From Nitrospira sp. UBA6909 (GTDB lineage: Bacteria > Nitrospirota > Nitrospiria > Nitrospirales > Nitrospiraceae), in contig DKBD01000226.1 in the NCBI GenBank assembly GCA_002451055.1, positions 1-10,808 of the forward strand: DNA of 10,808 bases. Direction: 5' to 3'. The notes beneath the pieces are model-generated. The model was not told the DNA's origin. It saw only the letters and a program-made list of their open reading frames with translations, and made no database searches. The translations under genes were made by a program, and so were the position numbers. This document shows, in pieces, positions 1 to 7,424 of the stretch (position 1 is its first letter; the number at the start of each line of letters is the position of its first letter).

Positions 1-24
1 TGTGAAGTTTGGGGATGATGGGCC
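1..24 (+). repeat. Adhesin repeat boundary, copy 1
   Basis: The first 24 bases of the window are identical to bases 598-621. They encode the V-K-F-G-D-D-G-P junction at the end of an adhesin repeat unit. The spacing is 597 bases, exactly 199 codons, so the window opens at the end of one unit and then contains one full unit. Confidence 0.85.
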
Positions 25-1975
25 GGGCAATCCAACGGTAATCCTCTCCGGCACCGAGCCGATTGCGTTGACCTTTGATGGCGGCCTGACGGGGGGCAAC
101 TTTGTTGGGGCCGAAGGCGCGGGCGATAGCAACGCGTCCCCGACCGTTGCCGTGGTGGATTTCTCGGGGGCGTTCACGCTCGGCAATCTGAACGACTATG
201 GGGCCGATGGGGCGGGCACCAGCCCGGTGAGCTACGCGCTGCAGTTGGCGGCGGGCTTTACCGAAGGCTCGACGTCGGGGCTCACATCCGGTGGCACAGC
301 CATCCGATTGTACGAGAACGCCGGGGTGATCACCGGGGCGACGGCCGCGACCGAAGGCGCCGTGAACGGCACCAACACGGTCTTCACCCTGGCGGTGAAC
401 AGTGCGACGGGCGTGGTCACGCTGACGCAGACCAAGGTGGTGGACCATAGTCAGACCGATACCTACAACGGGGCGTACATTGCCGATCTGGCCGCGCTGG
501 CGAATGGCCTCGTGGAGCTGAAGGCGAGTGCCTATACGACCGACCGGGAAGGGGATCAATCGACCACCATCTGGGCGGCGCTGGATCTGGGGGGCAATGT
601 GAAGTTTGGGGATGATGGGCCCGCCCTGAACTTCGGCAACTTGGTGGGAACCGGTACGACCACCGCGCAGCGCGGCTACTGGACCGGAAGTGTGGGTGCG
701 GATAAGCCTGGAAATCTGGACATCACGCTAAACAGTTTCACGCTCGTGAAGCCGGATGGTACCAGTGTACTTGGCAGCAGCTTCACGTTCAGTGAGGGTT
801 CTCCGTCGCCGGACGGGTCGGGGAACTACCTGTTCAACGGATCCCTTACCGGGGATTTCGACGCGCTCGCCGCCACACCCAATACGACCGTTAATTTTAC
901 ATTGACGGCGTTTACGGATGGGCACTACGAATTAGACTTGGTGCAAGGCTTTGGCTCAACGGTGACGTTGAGCAGCGCCAATGGTCAGCTTAGCGCCGGC
1001 GGTCCGGATCCGGTGCAGACCCTGAACATCGAGAGCAACGGCGACGGCGTGCTGAACTCGGCGGATGAACAGATCGTGTTCTTCGATGTGCTGAGCCCGT
1101 CGACTACTACCACGGGTCAAGTGCTAAGTGCGATCGGGTTGGGCACCCCTGACTTGACCGAGGCGCAGCTCGAAGTGCCGGGGGCGTTCCCCTTCATTAC
1201 GGGAGTAGGTGCTCCCGCGCTCAACGTCAGCACCTCCGGCATCGGGTTGGGCAACAACAACCTGGATGGGTCCGGGGCGGGGATTAGCGCGGGCGACGAG
1301 AGCTTTGTCATCAACCCCGAAACGCTGTTGACAGCGGTGAAGGTCTACATCGACAACTCAGTTGGAGGATACAGCAACGCACCAGGCGGGACCGAAGAGT
1401 TGTATTACCGCGTCTTCTACTCGGATGGCACCTTCAGTGCCCAGACACTTGTTACTGACGCGATGTTGAGTCCTGCCGCGGGTGGGCAGGAGTCGTTCAC
1501 CATCCAGACCGCCCCAGGGAAGCTCATCGACGCCGTGCAACTGACGATGGGCAACGGTACGGTCAAGATCCCCGTGATCGAGTTCGTCAAGGCAACGGAG
1601 AATGCGGCCAGCGATGTGAAGCTGGACTTCACCGCCACGCTCTACGACAAGGATGGCGACTCGGCCACGAGCCAGTTCTCCGCTGATCTATTCGCGAACG
1701 AACTGAGCGGAGCCTTCGATTATCTCTTTGTGGGCGACGCGGGCGCGCAAGACACGTTCAACGTCAACCTGGCTGCGGCGGAGAACAAGTATCAGGTGCA
1801 AGGTTGGAACGGAGGTGACAAGCTGGTTATGCTCGGCGCTACGGGTGCCACGGGGCCAACCATCGATAACTCGGGTACCGATGCGATTGTGACGATCACC
1901 GAAGCGGGCGGGCAGGTGACGACCGTGACCGTGGTCGGCGCGGATCTCGTGTCTAACGACATCTGGCTCGGATAG
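2..1975 (+). CDS. Giant repetitive type I-secreted adhesin, C-terminal part (5' end outside window)
   Basis: Large extracellular or surface protein, probably an adhesin exported by the type I system encoded just downstream. The reading frame is open from the left edge. The apparent GTG at base 2 is an internal valine codon in a K-F-G-D-D-G-P motif that recurs at about residues 200-206, so this is not the real start. Residues about 9-206 form one full repeat resembling the DUF5801/VCBS-like units of RTX-type adhesins (internal T-D-R-E-G-D, terminal F-G-D-D-G-P). Residues about 207-560 are non-repeated and rich in Gly, Ser, Thr and Asp. They include an EF-hand/dockerin-like loop N346-G-D-G-V-L-N and a D-K-D-G-D-S motif at 549-554 as in T1SS-143 repeats. 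The last 80 or so residues resemble a C-terminal type I target domain, ending in hydrophobic residues. No GGxGxD nonapeptide RTX repeats are visible. A strong terminator follows. Family assignment is from memory of repeat style; the secretion role is well supported by context. Confidence 0.85.
   Translation: MKFGDDGPGNPTVILSGTEPIALTFDGGLTGGNFVGAEGAGDSNASPTVAVVDFSGAFTLGNLNDYGADGAGTSPVSYALQLAAGFTEGSTSGLTSGGTAIRLYENAGVITGATAATEGAVNGTNTVFTLAVNSATGVVTLTQTKVVDHSQTDTYNGAYIADLAALANGLVELKASAYTTDREGDQSTTIWAALDLGGNVKFGDDGPALNFGNLVGTGTTTAQRGYWTGSVGADKPGNLDITLNSFTLVKPDGTSVLGSSFTFSEGSPSPDGSGNYLFNGSLTGDFDALAATPNTTVNFTLTAFTDGHYELDLVQGFGSTVTLSSANGQLSAGGPDPVQTLNIESNGDGVLNSADEQIVFFDVLSPSTTTTGQVLSAIGLGTPDLTEAQLEVPGAFPFITGVGAPALNVSTSGIGLGNNNLDGSGAGISAGDESFVINPETLLTAVKVYIDNSVGGYSNAPGGTEELYYRVFYSDGTFSAQTLVTDAMLSPAAGGQESFTIQTAPGKLIDAVQLTMGNGTVKIPVIEFVKATENAASDVKLDFTATLYDKDGDSATSQFSADLFANELSGAFDYLFVGDAGAQDTFNVNLAAAENKYQVQGWNGGDKLVMLGATGATGPTIDNSGTDAIVTITEAGGQVTTVTVVGADLVSNDIWLG
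598..621 (+). repeat. Adhesin repeat boundary, copy 2
   Basis: Exact 24-base copy of bases 1-24, marking the end of the 199-residue repeat unit. The protein after this point no longer follows the repeat pattern closely, so this is probably the last boundary before the unique C-terminal region. Confidence 0.85.
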
Positions 1976-1989
1976 GTCGCCCAGGCAAC

Positions 1990-2031
1990 AAGAGCCCATC
2001 AGACCTCATGGTCTGATGGGCTCTTTCCTTT
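1990..2031 (+). terminator. Rho-independent terminator of the adhesin gene
   Basis: A perfect 16-bp stem (AAGAGCCCATCAGACC at 1990-2005 pairing with 2010-2025) closes a 4-base TCAT loop. It is followed by a T-rich run interrupted by two C (TTTCCTTT). It begins 14 bases after the adhesin stop codon. It should separate adhesin transcription from the secretion operon. The symmetric stem could also work in reverse, but no gene points that way. Confidence 0.9.
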
Positions 2032-2242
2032 GATGCAGTAGTTTCTTCTTCAGCGTGCCTCAAGAGCATTGATCGGGGCAATATCGTGGCAGCTTCCCCA
2101 ACGCGACATCGAGATGCGCAAACTGAATGGCTGTAACCGAGCTTGTAGCCATAATGCGCGCAATATCCCACACTCTGACCATGCGAACTGCGGAAGTTGG
2201 TCTGGGTTGATCAGCCTTATTTATGAAGGAGGGGCTCGATCT

Positions 2243-2290
2243 ATGCTACTTCCGAGGAATGGAGTAAACGTCCGTTTCCTTATAGATTGA
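2243..2290 (+). CDS. Possible 15-residue leader peptide mini-ORF
   Basis: A start ATG lies 8 bases after AAGGAGGGG (2226-2234), one of the strongest ribosome binding sites in the window. It opens a 15-codon ORF (MLLPRNGVNVRFLID) ending in TGA about 256 bases before the ABC transporter start. It could be a translated leader affecting expression of the secretion operon, or the remnant start of a lost gene. The sequence has no signal peptide or recognised family, and no attenuator hairpin was identified after it. Support rests on the ribosome binding site alone. Confidence 0.25.
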   Translation: MLLPRNGVNVRFLID

Positions 2291-2546
2291 ATTCCAATAA
2301 AGCTGTCACGTACGACATCGGGTCGGGCGTAGCCGATTGTTTCGCGGATGGGCTTGGTTCTCGGAGTTCCTAATAAATGGCAGACGACATGTGGCGGAAT
2401 TTGTGGGTCTGCAAAATGGCATTAATTCGACTGTTGCCAATACCTCACAGAGAAGTGCTACGGCCCATGTGGTGTCTGCATTGGAATGTAATCCACAGTC
2501 GAGGTCCATACGCGAACACCGGCTGCTTCACGAACTCGCCGCAGCC

Positions 2547-4340
2547 ATGACGAAACCAACCATGTCCACCCCGACCACCTGGCCCACGAGCGAATCGTCC
2601 GATCTGCGCCGGGCTCTGGCCGCCTGTCGGAGCTCCTTTCTGACGACCGCCTTCTTTAGCCTGTTCGTGAATCTGCTGATGCTCGTGCCGGCGATTTACA
2701 TGCTCGCCATCTATGACCGGGTGTTGATGAGCGGGAGTGAATCGACGCTGACGATGCTCACGGTCATTGCCGTCTTTCTCTTCCTGGTGCTCGGCGGACT
2801 CGAATGGGTCCGGACCAGGATCTTGGTCGCGACGAGTGCCCGGCTCGACGAACACCTGGGGGAACGGGTCTTTGATGCGATCTTCAGGCAATCGCTGGCG
2901 AGCAGCGGGGCCAAAGCGACCTCGCAACCGCTGAACGATCTCTTGCAGCTCCGGCAATTCTTGACCGGCCCAGGATTACTGGCCTTTTTCGATGCACCCT
3001 GGATACCGATCTATGTCGGGCTTATGTTTCTCTTCCATCTGTACTTTGGGATCGTGGCGGTCGTGTCCGTTCTCCTGTTGGCGGCGCTCACGATCTGGAA
3101 TGAGATGGCGACACGGGCCGATCTGGAGGAGGCGAACCGGGAATCGATCGAGGCCAACCAGTTCACGCAACGCAATTTGCGCAATGCCGAAGTGGTGGAG
3201 GCCATGGGCATGCTGCCTCGCCTGCGATCACGGTGGCAAGCGCGGCAAATGAAGGTGTTGGCGCTGCAAAGCCAGGCCAGCACCAAGGGGGGCTTGATCA
3301 ACGCCCTCTCGCGCACCTACCGGCTGACGATCCAATCGCTGGCGTTGGGGCTGGGGGCCTATCTGGCCATTCACAAAGTGATCACTCCCGGGCTGGTCAT
3401 CTCCGGGTCCATTCTATTGGGGCGGGCGCTCGCGCCGCTCGACCATATGATTGCGGGCTGGCGAGGATTTATCGGGGCGCGCGAGGCCTATTGGCGTCTG
3501 GATACGCTGCTCCGAACGATCCCGGAACGGGAATCGCGCATGGAGTTGCCGGCGTTACAGGGGCAGATCACCCTGGAGGACCTCGTCATCGCGGTTCCGG
3601 GTCGGAGTGAACCCATTCTCAAAGGGATTAACCTCACGATCGAGCCGGGGACGACGGTGGCGCTCATCGGTCCGAGTGCGGCCGGCAAATCCACCTTGGC
3701 GCGGGCGATGCTCGGACTGCATTTCCCGACGCGGGGACGGGCCTGCCTCGATGGAGCGGACGTGCACAACTGGGATCGGACGCAGCTCGGCCAGTATGTC
3801 GGCTACCTTCCGCAAGACGTGGAATTGCTCGACGGCACCGTTGCGGAGAACATCGCCCGGTTTGGCGACGTCGACTCCGACCGAGTGGTCGAAGCGGCGC
3901 AATCGGCGGGAATCCACGAGATGGTGTTGGCCTTGCCGCAGGCCTACGACACGCCGCTGATCGGCGGCGGCGTCGCCCTCTCGGCCGGGCAGCAGCAACG
4001 CATCGGGATTGCTCGGGCGATCTACGGTCGCCCGCAAGTGGTGGTGTTCGATGAACCCAATGCCAACCTCGACATGGCCGGGGAAGCCGCGCTCCTGACG
4101 ATGGTCCTGCAATTACAGCGGGACGGCCATACGGTGGTGGTGGTCACCCACCGCACGAATGTGCTCCAGGCGGCTCACAGGATCGCGATGATCATCGACG
4201 GCAAACTGGCCATGTATGGTCCGCGTGAGGAGGTCATGGCGGCCATGGCCAAAGCGCAGTCGGCGGGTCCTCCATCAAGACCGGCGGCTGGGTCGCCCTT
4301 GGGGCGTGTCATGCCGGTCGTACCGGGACGGAAGCCATGA
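2547..4340 (+). CDS. Type I secretion ABC transporter/permease (PrtD-like)
   Basis: Inner-membrane ATPase that recognises the C-terminal signal of the substrate and drives its export through the fusion protein and TolC-like channel. The 597-residue protein has a membrane domain (several hydrophobic helices, about residues 30-310) followed by a nucleotide-binding domain. Walker A is G-P-S-A-A-G-K-S-T at 375-383. The Y-L-P-Q-D-V-E-L-L-D-G-T-V-A-E-N-I stretch is typical of PrtD exporters. The signature is L478-S-A-G-Q where LSGGQ is usual. Walker B ends at D502-E503, and the H-loop histidine is H535. No N-terminal C39 peptidase or HlyB-like extension is present, so substrates should lack a double-glycine leader. 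The ATG at 2547 is the first ATG in frame and gives the family's usual length of nearly 600 residues. It lacks a clear ribosome binding site, so the start is less certain than the identity. First gene of the secretion operon. Confidence 0.93.
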   Translation: MTKPTMSTPTTWPTSESSDLRRALAACRSSFLTTAFFSLFVNLLMLVPAIYMLAIYDRVLMSGSESTLTMLTVIAVFLFLVLGGLEWVRTRILVATSARLDEHLGERVFDAIFRQSLASSGAKATSQPLNDLLQLRQFLTGPGLLAFFDAPWIPIYVGLMFLFHLYFGIVAVVSVLLLAALTIWNEMATRADLEEANRESIEANQFTQRNLRNAEVVEAMGMLPRLRSRWQARQMKVLALQSQASTKGGLINALSRTYRLTIQSLALGLGAYLAIHKVITPGLVISGSILLGRALAPLDHMIAGWRGFIGAREAYWRLDTLLRTIPERESRMELPALQGQITLEDLVIAVPGRSEPILKGINLTIEPGTTVALIGPSAAGKSTLARAMLGLHFPTRGRACLDGADVHNWDRTQLGQYVGYLPQDVELLDGTVAENIARFGDVDSDRVVEAAQSAGIHEMVLALPQAYDTPLIGGGVALSAGQQQRIGIARAIYGRPQVVVFDEPNANLDMAGEAALLTMVLQLQRDGHTVVVVTHRTNVLQAAHRIAMIIDGKLAMYGPREEVMAAMAKAQSAGPPSRPAAGSPLGRVMPVVPGRKP

Positions 4341-4373
4341 GGACGGTGTGCATGTGCAGTCGACAGGTGTTCT

Positions 4374-5717
4374 ATGCCTGAGCCGTTGTTGCTCGAAGCC
4401 CCGCGTCACGTATTGAGCGACGACCGTGCGATCCGTCGGCAGGGACTTGTGCTCTTGCTGGTGGTCGTGGGCGGATTCGGAGCCTGGGCGTCACTCGCCC
4501 CCCTCAATAGCGCCGCCTTGGCGCCCGGCGTCATTACGGTTGAACACTATCGGAAAACCGTTCAGCACCTCGAAGGCGGGATCATTCGCACGCTCGATGT
4601 GCATGACGGGGACTCCGTTGAGCAAGATCAGGTGGTGGCGACGCTGGACGATACCCAGCCCCGCGCGCAGCTGGAGGTCTTGCGGGGGCAGCTCTATATT
4701 CGGCTTGCCCAGGAAGCCCGCCTGGCGGCGCAGCGCGACGGGCTCCCGGTCGTGGACTATCCCCGCGAATTGCTCGCGCACCAGCACGATTCGCGCGTTC
4801 GGGAAGCCATGCGGTTGCAGGATCAAACGTTTCGGGCGCGCTGGGTGGCGAACGATGGTGAGAGCGCCGTGTATAGCCGGCAGATCGAACAACTGCGGGC
4901 CAAAGTGGAAGGGCTGCGCGCGCAGAAGCTCAGCCAAGATCGACTTATTGAGTCCTACCGGGGAGATCTCGCCGACTTTAAGAGTCTGTTGAAGGAGGGC
5001 TTCACCGAGAAGCAGAAGGTCGAGGAAATGGACCGGGCCCTGGCTCAGAGCGAAGGCCGACGCGGAGAACTGCTGTCCGATATCGCGGCGAGCGGGTTGC
5101 AAATCGCGGAGATCGAACTGAAAATCCTACAGCTGGAAAAAGACCTGCAACGGGAAGTCGCCAAAGAGCTGAATGAAGTAGAGGACGAATTATTCCAGCT
5201 CCGCGAGAAAGTGCAGTCGCTCGAGAGCACGGTCAACCGCTCCGTCATCAAGGCCCCCGTCTCGGGGATGGTGCTGGGGTTGGCCGTGCATACCATCGGG
5301 GCCGTCATTCCCCCTGGTGGGCGGTTGCTCGATATCGTTCCTCGAGACCAGAAGCTGATCGTCGAGGCGCAAGTCGCGCCCATCGATATTGATCGGGTCA
5401 AGGTGGGACAGGTCGCCGAGGTTCGGTTCACCGCGTTCAAGTCCCGCGATCTCCCCACGATCGAGGGGACGCTCATCAGTCTCTCGGCGGATCGGATGGT
5501 TGAGGAGAGCAAAGAAGACAAAGGCGGCGAGAGCGCTTACTATTTGGCTCGTATTGAAGTCTCTCCAGGCGGCCTCCAGGCTCTGAGCGCGGCCGGTCTC
5601 GAGCTGGTGCCGGGGATGCCTGCGGAGGTGCTCATCAATACCGGGGCACGGACCTTGGTCCAGTATTTGACGAAGCCCCTGACCGACACATTCAAACGAT
5701 CCTTTATCGAGGATTGA
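4374..5717 (+). CDS. Type I secretion membrane fusion protein (HlyD/PrtE-like periplasmic adaptor)
   Basis: Periplasmic adaptor linking the ABC transporter to the outer-membrane channel. The 447-residue protein has a short cytoplasmic N-terminus and one membrane anchor at about residues 24-42. The first half of a biotinyl/lipoyl-like domain follows (H-L-E-G-G-I-I-R... around 66-95, with G-D-S-V). A long charged helical hairpin, likely coiled coil, spans about 100-290. The second lipoyl half begins at A294-P-V-S-G, and a beta-barrel region runs to the end (V-P-G-M-P-A-E-V-L-I-N-T-G near the C-terminus). This order is the standard architecture of HlyD-family type I adaptors. It starts 33 bases after the ABC gene stop, with a weak AGGTG as possible ribosome binding site, so the two are almost certainly co-transcribed. 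Confidence 0.94.
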   Translation: MPEPLLLEAPRHVLSDDRAIRRQGLVLLLVVVGGFGAWASLAPLNSAALAPGVITVEHYRKTVQHLEGGIIRTLDVHDGDSVEQDQVVATLDDTQPRAQLEVLRGQLYIRLAQEARLAAQRDGLPVVDYPRELLAHQHDSRVREAMRLQDQTFRARWVANDGESAVYSRQIEQLRAKVEGLRAQKLSQDRLIESYRGDLADFKSLLKEGFTEKQKVEEMDRALAQSEGRRGELLSDIAASGLQIAEIELKILQLEKDLQREVAKELNEVEDELFQLREKVQSLESTVNRSVIKAPVSGMVLGLAVHTIGAVIPPGGRLLDIVPRDQKLIVEAQVAPIDIDRVKVGQVAEVRFTAFKSRDLPTIEGTLISLSADRMVEESKEDKGGESAYYLARIEVSPGGLQALSAAGLELVPGMPAEVLINTGARTLVQYLTKPLTDTFKRSFIED

Positions 5718-5792
5718 ACGGGGGCGCGACCCGCTCGACCTCCGAAGCCGAGAGGGATCCTGACGCCCACTCACACCACGGATGATACGACG

Positions 5793-7136
5793 ATGTGGAA
5801 CAGATTCCTTCTCTTCTGGATGCTCGTGATCCTCAGCCCAGCGGTTGTGGCGGCCGACGAGCCACCGGCCGATTTGCTCCAGCTCTATGACCTGGCCCTG
5901 GCCACCAATCCGGTGGTGGAGGGCCGGAAGTATTCCGTCGTGCAGGCGGAAGCTCAGCGTGATCAGGCGCGCAGCAAGCTCTTGCCCCAAGTGTCGGCTA
6001 CCGGTTTCGTCTCGTGGAACGAGTTCACCCAGGAAGTTCCCAACCGCTTCACCGGGCGGACGACGGATATCACCTCGCAATATCAGGGGTTGCGCGGTGT
6101 CGTGCAGGCCCGGCAAGCGCTCTTCGACCTGGCGTCGTATCGGGCCTATGAAGGAGCCGGGTCGACCGTCAAGCAGGCGGAGCAGGATATGGTTGACGCA
6201 CGCATGGAGCTCGCCACTGATTTGGTCGATCGGTACTTAGAGTTCTTGGAAGCGCATGATGAGGCGAGTTACGTACAAGGTGAGCTGGATTTGACCGACG
6301 GGGATATACAGCGGATCCGCCGCATGTACGAGCGCGCCATGGCGAAGGTCACCGATCTGTACGAGCTGGAGGCCTACTATCAGACGCTCAAGACGCGCGA
6401 ACTCGAAATCCACAATGCGAAGGCCGTCGCGTTGGAAAAGGTGCGGGAGGTGGTCGGTGTCCCGGTGGCCGATCTCGCTCGGCTCACGATAGAGGAATTG
6501 CCGCCGGTTTCAGGGCAGTCCGACCAGTGGGCGACGAACGCCGTCAAGCGGCATCCGGCGATTCAGGCGCTGCAACACGCGATGGAAGCGGCCGCCAAGA
6601 CTATTGCTAGTCAATGGGCTAACCATCTTCCACAGTTGTCCCTGCAGGCGTCAGGCATCTATGCGAAAAATGGCGGGTTCGACAACCGCCAGCTGGACCC
6701 GTACACGGTCGGCACCTTGGGACTGCAGCTCAATGTGCCGCTGTATTCCGGAGGAAGCACGAAAGCGGGGGAACGCGAAGCCATCGCCCGCTTCGAAATT
6801 GTCAAGCAGAAGCATATCGAAAAGCAGCGGGAGATCGAACGGGAGACGAGGTCCGCCTACCTGAACGCGCAAACGGGGTACTCGCGCATCGCCTCGACGG
6901 CCCGCGAGGTAGAGGCGCGGGTCAAGGCCCGCGATGGGCAGCAACGGGGCTACGAGTTGGGCGCGGCGACGATCGTGGCCTTGCTCGAGGCGAAAAAGAA
7001 CCTCTTGAAATCCCGTTTCGCCAACGCCCGGGCCCGCTACGACTATATTCGGTCCTTGGTCGCCTTACGGGTCTGGGGCGGGACTCTCACGCGGACGGAT
7101 ATGGAGGAAATCAACGGTTGGTTGGCCAAGAACTGA
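5793..7136 (+). CDS. TolC-family outer membrane channel of the type I system
   Basis: Outer-membrane efflux protein forming the exit duct of the secretion system. The 447-residue length is normal for the family. A signal peptide is clear: N-R, a hydrophobic stretch, and cleavage after A20 or A21 just before D-E-P-P. The mature part shows TolC-type internal duplication. Both halves have long amphipathic helices (for example A-E-A-Q-R-D-Q-A-R-S-K-L-L-P-Q-V-S near 50-66 and the S-Q-W-A-N-H-L-P-Q-L-S repeat near 272-282). Beta-strand segments suited to the barrel follow each (G-L-Q-L-N-V-P-L-Y-S-G-G). It lies 75 bases after the fusion protein gene on the same strand and closes the operon. The start ATG has only a weak ribosome binding site. 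Confidence 0.93.
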   Translation: MWNRFLLFWMLVILSPAVVAADEPPADLLQLYDLALATNPVVEGRKYSVVQAEAQRDQARSKLLPQVSATGFVSWNEFTQEVPNRFTGRTTDITSQYQGLRGVVQARQALFDLASYRAYEGAGSTVKQAEQDMVDARMELATDLVDRYLEFLEAHDEASYVQGELDLTDGDIQRIRRMYERAMAKVTDLYELEAYYQTLKTRELEIHNAKAVALEKVREVVGVPVADLARLTIEELPPVSGQSDQWATNAVKRHPAIQALQHAMEAAAKTIASQWANHLPQLSLQASGIYAKNGGFDNRQLDPYTVGTLGLQLNVPLYSGGSTKAGEREAIARFEIVKQKHIEKQREIERETRSAYLNAQTGYSRIASTAREVEARVKARDGQQRGYELGAATIVALLEAKKNLLKSRFANARARYDYIRSLVALRVWGGTLTRTDMEEINGWLAKN

Positions 7137-7200
7137 TGGCCGTACGCTCAGGCGGGCCTAACCAAGTCGAGGTCGGCCATGAAAGACCCTGGATGGTCCA

Positions 7201-7229
7201 TTGATTTCCCTAATGAGACGTCCTAGACT
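7201..7229 (+). promoter_or_regulatory. Candidate sigma70-type promoter
   Basis: TTGATT at 7201-7206 and TAGACT at 7224-7229 each match four of six consensus bases and are separated by exactly 17 bases. They sit about 30 bases upstream of the small ORF beginning at 7258. The downstream half overlaps a 6-bp inverted repeat (AGACGT 7216-7221 with ACGTCT 7234-7239) followed by TTTCTT. That could instead be a weak terminator for the secretion operon. Confidence 0.3.
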
Positions 7230-7245
7230 TTCCACGTCTTTTCTT
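7216..7245 (+). terminator. Weak candidate terminator after the secretion operon
   Basis: AGACGT and ACGTCT form a 6-bp stem with a 12-base loop, followed directly by a T-rich run. It lies 80 bases after the TolC-like gene stop. The stem is short and the loop long, so this is only a possibility. No better hairpin was seen in the stretch before the converging gene. Confidence 0.2.
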
Positions 7246-7257
7246 GGGAAAGAGCGT

Positions 7258-7365
7258 ATGGACCAGGAATCGCTGGCTCAGATTCAACAGATCGTCGGCA
7301 CCGCGACCGAAGCCCTTCGGGCGGACATCGCCGGAGTCAAGCAGCATCTGGGTCTTCCAACGTAA
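7258..7365 (+). CDS. Small 35-residue ORF, hypothetical, possibly a truncated helical protein
   Basis: ATG at 7258 follows a purine-rich GGGAAAGAG and a plausible promoter, and the ORF ends at TAA 7363-7365. The product starts M-D-Q-E-S-L-A-Q-I-Q-Q and continues with alternating charged and hydrophobic residues (A-L-R-A-D-I-A-G-V-K-Q-H), suggesting one amphipathic helix. It has no signal peptide and no cysteine. It is reminiscent of the N-terminal helix of longer coiled-coil proteins, so it may be a 3'-truncated remnant. That comparison is from memory and is weak. It lies between the secretion operon and the convergent methyltransferase gene. Confidence 0.4.
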   Translation: MDQESLAQIQQIVGTATEALRADIAGVKQHLGLPT

Positions 7366-7424
7366 CGCCCCTGCACGGTTTCTGTTGCTGCGGTCAAGAC
7401 TCTGTTATTGCTTCCGATCACCCT

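Larger units (their letters stand above)
1976..2546. other. Long intergenic spacer between adhesin and secretion operon
   Basis: After the terminator, roughly 515 bases hold no recognisable gene. The composition looks AT-richer than the flanking coding DNA, and no frame shows a familiar protein. The ABC transporter frame stays open back to a TTG at 2337, but that extension has no transporter-like character. A short ORF with a very strong ribosome binding site lies at 2243-2290. The stretch probably carries the promoter and leader of the secretion operon, but I could not place a convincing -35/-10 pair. A decayed gene is an alternative. Confidence 0.5.

Noticed and set aside
2337..2546. Seventy-codon N-terminal extension of the ABC transporter from a TTG start
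   Set aside because: It has no membrane or PrtD-like character, no good ribosome binding site, and would make the protein unusually long. The ATG at 2547 fits the family's N-terminus.
2445..2957. 170-codon minus-strand open frame opposite the ABC transporter start
   Set aside because: Composition is typical of an antisense shadow in GC-rich coding DNA, with no recognisable motifs.
5190..6116. 308-codon minus-strand open frame across the fusion protein and channel genes
   Set aside because: It is a shadow frame: it crosses two well-identified plus-strand genes, and its product is rich in Arg, His and Gly without any known domain.
7135..7180. Inverted repeat ATGGCCG/CGGCCAT just after the channel gene as a terminator
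   Set aside because: The arms are only 7 bases with a loop of over 30 bases and no T run.
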